A stretch of DNA of 11,657 bases from Myxococcales bacterium (GCA_003170035.1 PMZX01000270.1:8866-20522), one strand, 5' to 3'. Counted from the stretch's first letter, positions 1 through 6,646 are shown. Made by a program: numbers and translations. The notes: a model not told the origin generated them from the letters alone.

Positions 1-705
1 CCGGTCACCACCAGCAAGACCGATCCGGGTGCGCAGCAGGCGACGGCACAGCTCGCAGGGCCGCCCAGCATCGTCCGGCGCAAGCTGCCCGATGAGAGGC
101 GATCGGTGACGCACAAGTTCTCGGTGGCGGGGCACGAGGGCTATATCCACGTGGGCCTCTACGAAAACGGCGAGCCCGGCGAGATCTTCGTGCGCATGGC
201 CAAGGAGGGCTCGACCATCTCGGGCCTGATGGACAGTTTCGCCACGGCTATTTCGCTTGCCCTACAGTACGGCGTGCCCCTCAAGCTATTTGTGGACAAG
301 TTTTCGCGCACGCGCTTCGAGCCTTCGGGCTTCACGGGGAATCCGGCGCTACCCCGCGCTTCGTCGATCATGGACTACCTGTTCCGCTGGCTGGGTTCCA
401 AGTTCGTGCGGGACGAATCGGCCAGCGAGATCCCGGTGGCCAGCCGGCCGGCGAGCGAGGCGCCTACCCCCGCCGAGCCGACCGGGACGCCGAGCGTGGG
501 GGTGCAGGCCGCGCCCACTCCAGCCGAGGGCAGCAACGGTCACAACGGCAAGAACGGCAACGGCCACAGCCCGACCGGTGGTGAGATGTACAGCTTCCTG
601 GTGCGCAGCGACGCACCCACCTGTCCCGAGTGCGGCTCGATCACGGTGCCCAACGGCAGCTGCCACAAGTGTATTAACTGCGGGACCACCACCGGCTGCT
701 CGTAG
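1..705 (+). CDS. nrdJ: Adenosylcobalamin-dependent (class II) ribonucleotide reductase, C-terminal part
   Basis: This is the 3' end of a class II ribonucleotide reductase, which makes deoxyribonucleotides using adenosylcobalamin and needs no oxygen. The reading frame is open from base 1, so the gene starts outside the window; 234 C-terminal residues are visible. The stretch from about base 94 to 400 (HKFSVAGHEGYIHVGLYENG, then AKEGSTISGLMDSFATA, then FEPSGFTGNP and SIMDYLFRWLG) is the conserved TSCPD-type C-terminal region of NrdJ. A hydrophilic linker rich in Pro, Ala, Asn, Gly and His follows. The protein ends in a Cys-rich tail (CPECG, then CHKCINCG and a final GCS), typical of the redox-active, zinc-ribbon-like C-terminus that re-reduces the active site. 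The GTG at 106 is internal, not a start. The next gene begins 54 bp downstream on the same strand. The family call is secure. Confidence 0.95.
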   Translation, partial: PVTTSKTDPGAQQATAQLAGPPSIVRRKLPDERRSVTHKFSVAGHEGYIHVGLYENGEPGEIFVRMAKEGSTISGLMDSFATAISLALQYGVPLKLFVDKFSRTRFEPSGFTGNPALPRASSIMDYLFRWLGSKFVRDESASEIPVASRPASEAPTPAEPTGTPSVGVQAAPTPAEGSNGHNGKNGNGHSPTGGEMYSFLVRSDAPTCPECGSITVPNGSCHKCINCGTTTGCS

Positions 706-759
706 CAAGGCTCCGCCCCGGGGAATCGACTTTCCCGTTATGCGTGACAACCTTAGTCT

Positions 760-1413
760 ATGCTTCGCAACAGCGTTGCCGTGGGGCCGGTGGGATGCAA
801 CTGCTCGGTGGTTGTCTGTCCAGTCACGCGTGAGGCCCTGATCGTCGATCCGGGCGGAGATGCGGAGAAAGTCCTGGCTCTGCTTGCCATGATGGGGGCG
901 CGGGCGGTCGGGATCGTGCACACGCACGGGCACTTTGATCACATCCTCGGCACGCGCGAGGTGGCGGCGGCGACCGGCGCCCCGGTGTCCATCCACGGTG
1001 GCGACCTGGACCTGTATCGGGGGTTGGTGCGCCAGGCGCGCTACTTCGATCTGGCAGCCGAGGAGCCGACTGAGCCGACTCAGATTCTTGCCGGCGGCGA
1101 GATGCTGAGTTTCGGTCGGCTCCACGCGCGCGTGTTGCACACGCCCGGGCACACACCCGGCTCGATGGGCCTGTACATCGAGCCAACTTCGGGTGCGCCG
1201 CTGCTGCTGGCAGGCGACACCCTGTTTGCAGACGGCATCGGTCGCACGGATTTTCCCGGCGGCTCCTTCAAGCAGATCCTGCGCTCGATCCGCGACACCC
1301 TGTTTGCGCTACCCGATGAAACCGTGGTGGTGCCAGGCCACGGCCCCGAGACCACCATTGGTGAAGAGCGCGAGCACAACCCGCACGTCGGGCGCCTGGT
1401 TAGTGGCGGATGA
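760..1413 (+). CDS. MBL-fold metallohydrolase, glyoxalase II-like (YcbL type)
   Basis: A 217-residue cytoplasmic hydrolase of the metallo-beta-lactamase superfamily. The metal-binding signature is complete: HTHGHFDH (H56, H58, D60, H61), H131 in TPGHTPGS, D153 in AGDTLF and H194 in PGHGP. The single-domain length and the end GEEREHNPHV match the short glyoxalase II/YcbL-like branch, which hydrolyses thioesters such as S-lactoylglutathione; the true substrate cannot be read from the sequence. The ATG at 760 begins the family's usual N-terminus (VGPVGCNCSVV), and no clear Shine-Dalgarno site precedes it. It lies 54 bp after nrdJ and may be read through from it. Its last 14 bp overlap the 3' end of the convergent DUF155 gene, so no terminator fits between them. 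Confidence 0.92.
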   Translation: MLRNSVAVGPVGCNCSVVVCPVTREALIVDPGGDAEKVLALLAMMGARAVGIVHTHGHFDHILGTREVAAATGAPVSIHGGDLDLYRGLVRQARYFDLAAEEPTEPTQILAGGEMLSFGRLHARVLHTPGHTPGSMGLYIEPTSGAPLLLAGDTLFADGIGRTDFPGGSFKQILRSIRDTLFALPDETVVVPGHGPETTIGEEREHNPHVGRLVSGG

Positions 1414-2182
1414 GACTGAGCACGATCTCGAAGACGATGAGCAACACGATGGCCGCCTCGAGCAAAACAAGGCGGCGGTCACGCGCCACATCGGTTATGA
1501 GCTCCAGCGCGTCCTGCACGCTGCGCAGTTTGAGCTCAAGTGCCTGGTAGCGATCGACCAGATCGAACTCCGCCCGCAGCTCACCGTAGATGTGGTCCGC
1601 GCCTGGGTCGTCCCAGATGGATTCGGGCTTGTCGAGCAGGTGTAGGATCGAGAGCACCTCATTGCGCGTTCCCAGGGCTGCGCCGATGAACTTGTGCAAG
1701 TGCCGGGTCCGCAAGGGCACCGTTCCCAGCTTCTCCAGCCGGTCCACCAGCTTGTCAGTCTCACTGAACATCTGATCGACGATACGGTCGTAGTAATCCA
1801 TGGCGGCGCTTTGAGCCACGGTGAGCGCCACCACGCTGGCGCGTTCGAAGGTCAGTCGATCGAGCGTCAACACGCCGTTGACCACGTCGGGCCGCACGCC
1901 GGGATCCTCGCGCACGGTGAATTGCTCGTCCATCACTTGCGTGGCGGTCAGGTCTGGCCGGATACGGCGCAGAAGGGCCAGTTCGGTCTCGCGCACCTCC
2001 GGCCCGACGTCGTAGAAGACCAACGCGCCGAACGGATAGATGAAGACCGTGCCACCGGAGGCGGGCGCGAACCAAAGCTCGCGCGGCGTGCGCTTAGATT
2101 CGGGATAGTGGGCGGCCATCTCCTTGAGCGGAAAGTTCTCGACGAAGGCGGTGGCGAAGAAAGTGTGGACCGGACTGCTCAT
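1400..2182 (-). CDS. DUF155 / RMD1-family membrane-anchored protein
   Basis: A 260-residue protein that I recognise as the DUF155 (RMD1/YagE) family, widespread in bacteria and present in eukaryotes as mitochondrial Rmd1-type proteins; its biochemical role is not established. Visible features are the N-terminal beta region with the family-style FIYPFGALVFYD segment, a helical middle (MDYYDRIVDQMFSETDKLVD, then HKFIGAALGTRNEVLSILHL) that may form coiled coils, and one C-terminal membrane helix (LEAAIVLLIVFEIVLSLI) just before the end. This is the usual tail-anchored layout. I start it at the ATG at 2182 because GGGAG lies at 2194-2198, 11 nt upstream; a TTG 24 bp further out is open but would overlap that site. 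It is divergent from the acyl-CoA dehydrogenase relic and convergent with the hydrolase gene, which it overlaps by 14 bp. Confidence 0.88.
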   Translation of the reverse strand: MSSPVHTFFATAFVENFPLKEMAAHYPESKRTPRELWFAPASGGTVFIYPFGALVFYDVGPEVRETELALLRRIRPDLTATQVMDEQFTVREDPGVRPDVVNGVLTLDRLTFERASVVALTVAQSAAMDYYDRIVDQMFSETDKLVDRLEKLGTVPLRTRHLHKFIGAALGTRNEVLSILHLLDKPESIWDDPGADHIYGELRAEFDLVDRYQALELKLRSVQDALELITDVARDRRLVLLEAAIVLLIVFEIVLSLIRH

Positions 2183-2251
2183 GCGCGCGACAGCTCCCTT
2201 CTGCAAGACACGGGACCTTTTACTTTAGAGTATTGATGGAAGAGAAGCCCG

Positions 2252-2489
2252 GTGGACTTCGAGCTGACCGACGAACAGAAAAGCTTTCGCGATCGGGTGC
2301 GCCGGTTTGCCCGCGAGGAACTCGCGCCTCACGCCGGCACCATCGATCGCGCGTGGGCGATTCCGGTCGAGCCGCCTGACCGACCAGGTGGTAGATGGCC
2401 ACTTCCGCGACGCCAAGCTCACCGAGGTCTACGAGGGCACGAGCGAGATCCAGCGACTGACCATTGCTTCCGCGCTGCTATCGGTTTAA
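2252..2489 (+). pseudogene. Acyl-CoA dehydrogenase remnant (internal deletion plus frameshift)
   Basis: Only the two ends of an acyl-CoA dehydrogenase remain. From the GTG at 2252 the frame reads [20 protein letters not shown] and continues [13 protein letters not shown], the normal N-terminus of these flavoproteins, which oxidise acyl-CoA thioesters in beta-oxidation. Homology fades after about base 2371. From about 2397, in the next frame (+1), the sequence reads [19 protein letters not shown] and ends ASALLSV at a TAA (2487-2489), the conserved family C-terminus. Intact members are about 380 residues, so roughly 310 codons, including the substrate and FAD domains and the catalytic Glu, are missing. 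The two ends are still easy to recognise, which suggests a fairly recent deletion; an assembly collapse is the alternative. GGAAGAGA at 2238-2245 could be the old ribosome-binding site. Confidence 0.85.
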
Positions 2490-2537
2490 GACCACAGTCG
2501 TTGTTCTCTCGAACCTTGCGACGCGGAGGGCCATGAG

Positions 2538-2984
2538 ATGAAGGCGACCTACATTCTGTTCGCGATTGGAAGCGGTCTCGTCCTCGGGGCTTGCGCCTCG
2601 GCCACCTCTACCCCACGGGACATGGAGAATGGCCCACGCCCTGTGATCGTGCGAGACGACGCCCAGATCGTCATTGACACCGGCGGGGTGCCACCGGACA
2701 AGGAGGCAGAGATCAAGCTGCTCTTGCAGGAGCGCGATTCCTCGGCGCGCCGGTGCTACCAGGACGTGCTCAACGAGAAGCACACCCGCGAGTTCAAGGG
2801 TACGGTCAAGGTCATCATCACCATCGACACCGCCCGACACGGCAAGCCGCGCGTGGCAGGGGGTACGCTGGGGAACCAGGACGTTGCGAACTGCCTGCTT
2901 GGAGTGTTGCGGGAGTTTGAATATCCAAAGCTGGATAGGGGTGGCGACGTCCAGTACGAGTACAAGTTCGAGCCGCAGTACTAA
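2538..2984 (+). CDS. Lipoprotein with AgmX/PglI-like C-terminal domain
   Basis: A 148-residue predicted lipoprotein. The signal peptide has a short charged start, a hydrophobic core and the lipobox LGAC with the lipidated cysteine at residue 19. The mature part, from about residue 55 to the end, has the layout of the AgmX/PglI C-terminal (TonB-C-like) domain common in myxobacterial envelope and gliding-related proteins: a helix ending ARRCYQDVL, a strand pair FKGTVKVIITIDTARHGKPR, then VANCLLGVLREFEYPKL. C73 and C119 are the two conserved cysteines, plausibly a disulfide. The start is supported by GGAGGG at 2525-2530, 7 nt before the ATG; the ATG at 2533 meets a stop after two codons. It shares its domain type with the next plus-strand gene. 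The exact role is unknown. Confidence 0.82.
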   Translation: MKATYILFAIGSGLVLGACASATSTPRDMENGPRPVIVRDDAQIVIDTGGVPPDKEAEIKLLLQERDSSARRCYQDVLNEKHTREFKGTVKVIITIDTARHGKPRVAGGTLGNQDVANCLLGVLREFEYPKLDRGGDVQYEYKFEPQY

Positions 2985-3016
2985 AAACCTGACTCGTCCT
3001 CTCCGATTTCGGCACA

Positions 3017-3036
3017 TGTAGGCGTCCACGCCTGCG
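3017..3036 (+). terminator. Weak hairpin downstream of the first lipoprotein gene
   Basis: AGGCG at 3020-3024 pairs with CGCCT at 3029-3033 around a TCCA loop, and three flanking pairs (one G-C and two G-T) can extend the stem. It lies 32 bp after the stop at 2984. There is no T-run after it, so intrinsic termination is doubtful. Confidence 0.25.
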
Positions 3037-3221
3037 GTCTATCCATGTAGGTCGCGCTGGTTTTGCGCGCTCCTGCGTGGATTAGTGCATTGGAGGGTCC
3101 GGAAAAAGATGGACCGAGGCCAAAAGGTTTGAGCACTGCTGTCCGATAGGATCCCTAATACGTCGTGGTCGTTCTGGCCAGGCCAGCGAAAAGGACGTCA
3201 AAAGTTTGGCCCAAAACACCG

Positions 3222-3249
3222 TTTTCTTGTAGCAAGATTTATGTATAAT
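3222..3249 (+). promoter_or_regulatory. Candidate promoter for the second lipoprotein gene
   Basis: A perfect TATAAT lies at 3244-3249. Sixteen bases upstream is only a weak, T-rich -35 candidate (TTTTCT, 3222-3227). Initiation would fall near 3256, about 6 nt before the ATG at 3262, giving an almost leaderless mRNA. The surrounding AT-rich patch (3200-3260) stands out from the GC-rich background. Confidence 0.5.
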
Positions 3250-3261
3250 ACATCACGAATC

Positions 3262-4068
3262 ATGCGATGTAAGAAATCCAAGGCGGTGTTTGTTCTATGC
3301 GCGCTGGTTTTCGCGTGCGCCTCTGAGCCGGAGACCAGAGGGTCGCGCTTGCCGAAACAGTCGCGCGTCCGGCAAAAGACTTCGGCACGTGCTGGGGTGG
3401 CCGGCGACGACCAGGGGATGGACATGCAGTTGTCCATCGGCGTGCTCGACGAGCGCACGGTGGACAGGGCCATGGCGCCGCATGTGCCCGCCATGGTTGA
3501 CTGCTTCGAACGCGCCGGGGATGCACGCCGGTACCTGTCAGGCCTGGTCGTTCTTCGTTTCGTTGTCGAAGCCAGCGGAGCGGTTTCTGACATTCACGTC
3601 ATCAAGAACGAGTTAGGCAACTATCCTGTCGAGCGCTGCCTGGTTGGTGCTGGCATGCGTATCGTGTTCCCTCGACCCGAAGGCAACTGCAGAACTGATT
3701 TCGAGTATTCCCTGCGTTTCCGATCGACGGGCGAGATGCGCGTGCTGAATTGGAGGGGCGACGACGTGGCAGTTCGTGTGGCCTCGACGAGCGACTTCGC
3801 CGCCTGCGGAGCGTTGGGGCCGCAGAGTGTGGAAGCCATCGCCTACGTCGAACCAGCAGGCACAATCGGCTCGGTGGGCTTCGTGTCGCAAGGGCCCATC
3901 AATCCTGCCGCGGCCTCCTGTGCCGAGGGACAGATGTACAAGCTGAGGGTCACCGACGGCCGTCCCAATGTGGTGCTGCGCACGGTGTTCCCGCTTGTCA
4001 TTGCCGCCCAGGGCACCAGCAGGGCTGACCTGTCGCACCGGTCAAGCAAGCGTTCCCGACATCACTGA
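3262..4068 (+). CDS. Lipoprotein with AgmX/PglI-like domain and unusual C-terminal extension
   Basis: A 268-residue predicted lipoprotein. The N-terminus MRCKKSKAVFVLCALVFAC is a signal peptide with a lipobox-like VFAC; Phe at -2 is uncommon but tolerated, and C19 would carry the lipid. Residues about 60-150 form an AgmX/PglI (TonB-C-like) domain: VLDERTVDRAMAPHVPAMVD, CFERAG, then LVVLRFVVEASGAVSDIHV and YPVERCLVGAGMRIVFPRPE. C81 and C126 match the conserved pair of the smaller lipoprotein upstream. About 115 further residues, with Cys but no recognised fold, end in a basic tail (HRSSKRSRHH). I prefer the ATG at 3262 over one at 3241 because TATAAT (3244-3249) would lie inside the longer version and the signal peptide is cleaner; neither start has a Shine-Dalgarno site. 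It converges on the next gene with only 24 bp between. Confidence 0.75.
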   Translation: MRCKKSKAVFVLCALVFACASEPETRGSRLPKQSRVRQKTSARAGVAGDDQGMDMQLSIGVLDERTVDRAMAPHVPAMVDCFERAGDARRYLSGLVVLRFVVEASGAVSDIHVIKNELGNYPVERCLVGAGMRIVFPRPEGNCRTDFEYSLRFRSTGEMRVLNWRGDDVAVRVASTSDFAACGALGPQSVEAIAYVEPAGTIGSVGFVSQGPINPAAASCAEGQMYKLRVTDGRPNVVLRTVFPLVIAAQGTSRADLSHRSSKRSRHH

Positions 4069-4092
4069 CCGCAGTGGTGGTTCAAAAGCGGT

Positions 4093-5559
4093 TCAGCGAG
4101 CATGGCCAACCACGCCGCGGGCCAGGTTGGTGACCACGGCCAGAAGGCGTTGCAGTTCTTCTCCGGTGGTGCTCGCGCGCAGGAATAGGGTCTTCTCGTC
4201 GCGAGATAGCTCGGCCCGATCGACCAGCGGGGCAAACCCGGCCAAGAAAAGAACCGGGTTCAGCATCAGGCTGCGCTTCCACAAGGGATACTTGCGCTCC
4301 CACGTCTGCGCCTCCGCCTCGTTCTCGAACTCACCCACCACCTCCAAGTAGGGCGTTGGATCGATGCCGGCCACCAGGGTCAATGCCTGCGGTGCTGGCC
4401 CGTAGGGCCCCATCTCGCGCACGTCGTCGTCGACCACACCACGTGTCCCGGGGACCACGGGCGACGGTCCCGGCAAGACCAGGAGATTGACGGCCGTGAT
4501 CATGAAGACCGCATCCTCGGGCAAAGCGCTGTCCTCGGCGTCGATACGAGCAACCAACTCGCGCCAGGTGATGCGCCCGTGACTCTTGCCTGGGGCCGCA
4601 GAACTGGCATCCGCCATACCGCCATCGATGTTCCCTGCATCGCCGGCGGCCTCGCGAGCGCCCGCAGGCTTGCGCGCGGGCCGCCCCAGCAACCGTTCGG
4701 CATAGGCGGGCGGCGCCATCACGGCCAGGAATGGTTGGGGCAATACCAAGATGCGGTCATCCAGGTTAAGACCCGCACTCTCCCTGGGTGCCGCCGCGCG
4801 CGGCCGCCGCACGCCCACTGGCCGGCCGCCCTCCGCGCGCCATGCGATCGTCTGGCCGCTGGCAGCGGCGCCGCGGTCGAGCGCGGCCTCCAGGGTGGCG
4901 TCCTTCATTTGGTGCCGGACAGCGAGGAAGGTGACCTTATCATCCCGCGGTTCAGGGGTAGCGATGAGCAAGGCATCGAAGTCGCGATAGAGATCCAGAC
5001 CAGTTCCGTCGAGCAGCCGGCGCCGATCGGGCAACAGGACAAGAAGCTGATCGATGGCTGGCACCAGGCCCGACCTGAAGGACGAGGCGCGCAATCGATC
5101 CAGACGAAGCAATGCCGTGAGGCGTGAACCTTCGGGGCCGTAGTTGCGCAGGTCACCGGGCCGCCGCCGGCCGCTGTCGGCTTCGTGACCTGCATCGGAG
5201 GTGCCCTTGCCCACTTGGGCCGAGGCGTCAGCGGCACCGGCATCAGGCGCGAGTGCAACCACTCCACCTGCGTGCGACACCCGCGTGCGTGCGGCTTTGG
5301 GTCGACGCACCGGATGCGGTGGGCCTTCATCCTCGATTTTCGCGCCGGTCGAGCGGCCCCCACCCAAGGGCAGCTCCTTGACGTCTATGGCGATGGCCGC
5401 CAATCGAACCGGTGGCACCAGCGCAAATCCGCGCCAGGCAGCGAGTGCCACCGCGGAGGCCACCAGGGCAGCGTGCACGGCCAGGGAAAGGGTGAAGGCA
5501 AGAAGTATTCGGCGCATACCCTTGAGAGAATGGACCGGCGGCGACGGCGGATCATTCAC
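4093..5559 (-). CDS. Inner-membrane protein with TonB-like N-terminus, conserved but uncharacterised
   Basis: A 488-residue protein of unknown function. Residues 17-41 (ILLAFTLSLAVHAALVASAV and following) form one membrane helix after a short cytoplasmic start, followed by IAIDVKELPLGGG, like the N-terminal anchor of TonB-type energy transducers. Residues 70-140 are a low-complexity linker rich in Ala, Asp, Gly and Arg. From about 145 an extracytoplasmic domain follows (LTALLRLDRLRASSFRSGLV, LLPDRRRLLDGTGLDLYRDF, DALLIATPEP), a pattern I associate with myxobacterial proteins of unknown function. No TonB C-terminal domain is present. The start is GTG at 5559, overlapping the upstream gene's stop by 8 bp, which suggests translational coupling. 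An ATG at 5517 (MRRILLAF) is an alternative, but its AAGGG lies only 1 nt away. Confidence 0.75.
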   Translation of the reverse strand: MNDPPSPPVHSLKGMRRILLAFTLSLAVHAALVASAVALAAWRGFALVPPVRLAAIAIDVKELPLGGGRSTGAKIEDEGPPHPVRRPKAARTRVSHAGGVVALAPDAGAADASAQVGKGTSDAGHEADSGRRRPGDLRNYGPEGSRLTALLRLDRLRASSFRSGLVPAIDQLLVLLPDRRRLLDGTGLDLYRDFDALLIATPEPRDDKVTFLAVRHQMKDATLEAALDRGAAASGQTIAWRAEGGRPVGVRRPRAAAPRESAGLNLDDRILVLPQPFLAVMAPPAYAERLLGRPARKPAGAREAAGDAGNIDGGMADASSAAPGKSHGRITWRELVARIDAEDSALPEDAVFMITAVNLLVLPGPSPVVPGTRGVVDDDVREMGPYGPAPQALTLVAGIDPTPYLEVVGEFENEAEAQTWERKYPLWKRSLMLNPVLFLAGFAPLVDRAELSRDEKTLFLRASTTGEELQRLLAVVTNLARGVVGHAR

Positions 5560-6118
5560 GCGGTTCGCCTGGCACGGCCAGTAGCCGCGCTGCTCGAACG
5601 ACCGTCACCGTCGGCGGTGGGGCCGACCCGATGGTGAGCAACGCGCCCTCGCGCGGACGAGCCTGCGTGATGCCGGTCAGTGCCGCCGCCAGGAACAGGG
5701 CAGCCAGCCGCGCCTCGGTTTCTTGGTGCCGGGTGGCGTCCAAGGACACCACCACGCCGTCGAGCCGCAGGGACGGAAGCAAGCCCACCAGGAGGTCTTC
5801 GGCTGCGGCATGGTCTTCCACGTCCATCAGGTTCTCGATGAGGATGGCGCCTGCCACCCCGCGTGCAAGCGGCACGTCTTCCCCCGCTGAAACGACCAGT
5901 AGTGGATGGGCCGCCTTGTTTGCCCGCCTGACCGCACGCATGGCGGCCGACCTCTTGTCTTCTTCGACGAGTGCAAGTACAGGAAAGCTGCTGGCCAGGG
6001 CCTCGGCCAGCCAGAGTGCACTGAGCACCACCGTGGGCTGATGTCCCTGCAGCAGGCGGCAGACCCGGTCAAGGGTGGCGGCACTGCCTAGGGCTCCGGA
6101 GAGAAGTGGTCCTCGCAT
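5552..6118 (-). CDS. Protein resembling a degenerate SAM-methyltransferase fold
   Basis: A 188-residue soluble protein without a confident family. Its order of strands and helices resembles a class I SAM-dependent methyltransferase: a hydrophobic strand and helix at 29-42 (TVVLSALWLAEAL), a strand ending in acid (VLALVEEDK, 47-55), PLLVVSAGEDV at 72-82, VAGAILIENLMDVED at 88-102 in the place of motif IV, then LLVGLLPSLRLDGVVVSLDA at 109-128, like the 'LRPGG' helix-strand. The glycine-rich SAM loop expected near residues 33-40 is absent, so the protein may be catalytically dead or unrelated. It is first in a two-gene minus-strand unit whose second gene starts inside its last codons. No Shine-Dalgarno site precedes the ATG; a -10 box lies 8 nt upstream. 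Confidence 0.65.
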   Translation of the reverse strand: MRGPLLSGALGSAATLDRVCRLLQGHQPTVVLSALWLAEALASSFPVLALVEEDKRSAAMRAVRRANKAAHPLLVVSAGEDVPLARGVAGAILIENLMDVEDHAAAEDLLVGLLPSLRLDGVVVSLDATRHQETEARLAALFLAAALTGITQARPREGALLTIGSAPPPTVTVVRAARLLAVPGEPRE

Positions 6119-6126
6119 TGCCGAAT

Positions 6127-6156
6127 ACTATAGGAGGGCGCGCGAGGTCACGGCAA
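6127..6156 (-). promoter_or_regulatory. Candidate promoter of the methyltransferase-like gene, leaderless layout
   Basis: On the minus strand TTGCCG (6156-6151) and TATAGT (6132-6127) are separated by 18 bp, a good match to a housekeeping sigma-factor promoter. Transcription would start about 2-3 nt before the ATG at 6118, leaving no room for a ribosome-binding site. Confidence 0.5.
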
Positions 6157-6181
6157 GCCGCGGGCGTATCCTCTCGCCGGT

Positions 6182-6451
6182 TCACCTGGCCCCGGGCACA
6201 GGAGGCGGAGGCGGTGGTGGCGGCGGCGGTGGGGGGGGCGGTGGCGGAGGCGGAGGCGGTGGAGGAGGCGGTGGTGGCGGCGGAGGTGGAGGAGGCGGCA
6301 GCGGCGGAGGAGGCGGCACAACTCGCGTGTCCGAGGCGGAAGTCGCGAGTGGCTGCTTCGCGATCGCCGTCTGTTTGGCTTTCTTTGCACAGCCGCCCGC
6401 CAAGGACGCCCCGAGGAGCAAGAGTAAGCAAATTCTGCGGCTGGTCGACAT
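6182..6451 (-). CDS. Small lipoprotein with a near-pure polyproline C-terminal half
   Basis: An 89-residue predicted lipoprotein. MSTSRRICLLLLLGASLAGGC is a textbook type II signal peptide with lipobox AGGC and lipidation at C21. A 24-residue basic and polar spacer (starting AKKAKQTAIAKQ) follows, then residues 46-84 are 38 prolines interrupted by a single Leu, and the protein ends VPGAR. All four proline codons are mixed through the run. I start at the ATG at 6451 because it gives the signal peptide; the frame stays open upstream, but that version would overlap the divergent giant gene and bury the signal. There is no clear Shine-Dalgarno site. A polyproline II rod tethered to a membrane by lipid is the natural structural reading; its function is unknown. 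The plus strand of this region would read polyglycine and has no sign of being a gene. Confidence 0.75.
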   Translation of the reverse strand: MSTSRRICLLLLLGASLAGGCAKKAKQTAIAKQPLATSASDTRVVPPPPPLPPPPPPPPPPPPPPPPPPPPPPPPPPPPPPPPPVPGAR

Positions 6452-6544
6452 GCCACGCAGTCTAGGGCGAAGCGTCCAACTTGGCCAGAGACCTGTGCCT
6501 CTCGGATGTATCGGCACGCCATCCACCGACGCCCGCTCACATGT

Positions 6545-6550
6545 AGTATA
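6545..6550 (-). promoter_or_regulatory. Possible -10 box for the polyproline lipoprotein gene
   Basis: Minus-strand TATACT lies at 6550-6545, with only a poor -35 (GATTGG, 16 bp upstream). It would give a leader of about 90 nt. A weaker alternative is TAGACT at 6464-6459, right next to the ATG at 6451. I cannot choose between them. Confidence 0.3.
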
Positions 6551-6586
6551 CAAGCCTGAATAGCAACCAATCTCACAATTCATTCC

Positions 6587-6616
6587 TTGCAAAACCATGC
6601 GGAAAGCGAGTACTCT
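6587..6616 (+). promoter_or_regulatory. Candidate promoter of the giant repeat-protein gene
   Basis: TTGCAA at 6587-6592 and TACTCT at 6611-6616 are spaced by 18 bp, in the 195-bp region between the two divergent genes. Initiation would fall near 6623, giving a leader of roughly 24 nt that includes the GAGG ribosome-binding site at 6636-6639, 7 nt before the ATG at 6647. Confidence 0.4.
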
Positions 6617-6646
6617 TGAGCGAGGAACAAGCAGCGAGGCACACAC

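Noticed and set aside
721..736. Hairpin GGGAA/TTCCC after nrdJ as a terminator
   Set aside because: Only a 5-bp stem and no T-run; the next gene begins 24 bp later on the same strand.
3174..3186. Palindrome CTGGCCAGGCCAG upstream of the second lipoprotein gene
   Set aside because: It is a single short GC-rich palindrome with no second copy nearby; not enough to call an operator.
4068..4092. ACCGC/GCGGT inverted repeat between the convergent genes as a bidirectional terminator
   Set aside because: A 5-bp stem with a 15-nt loop is too weak to support.
6075..6563. Plus-strand frame reading a long polyglycine run
   Set aside because: The opposite strand encodes a proper lipoprotein signal followed by polyproline; the plus frame has no signal, no ribosome-binding site and overlaps the start of the methyltransferase-like gene.
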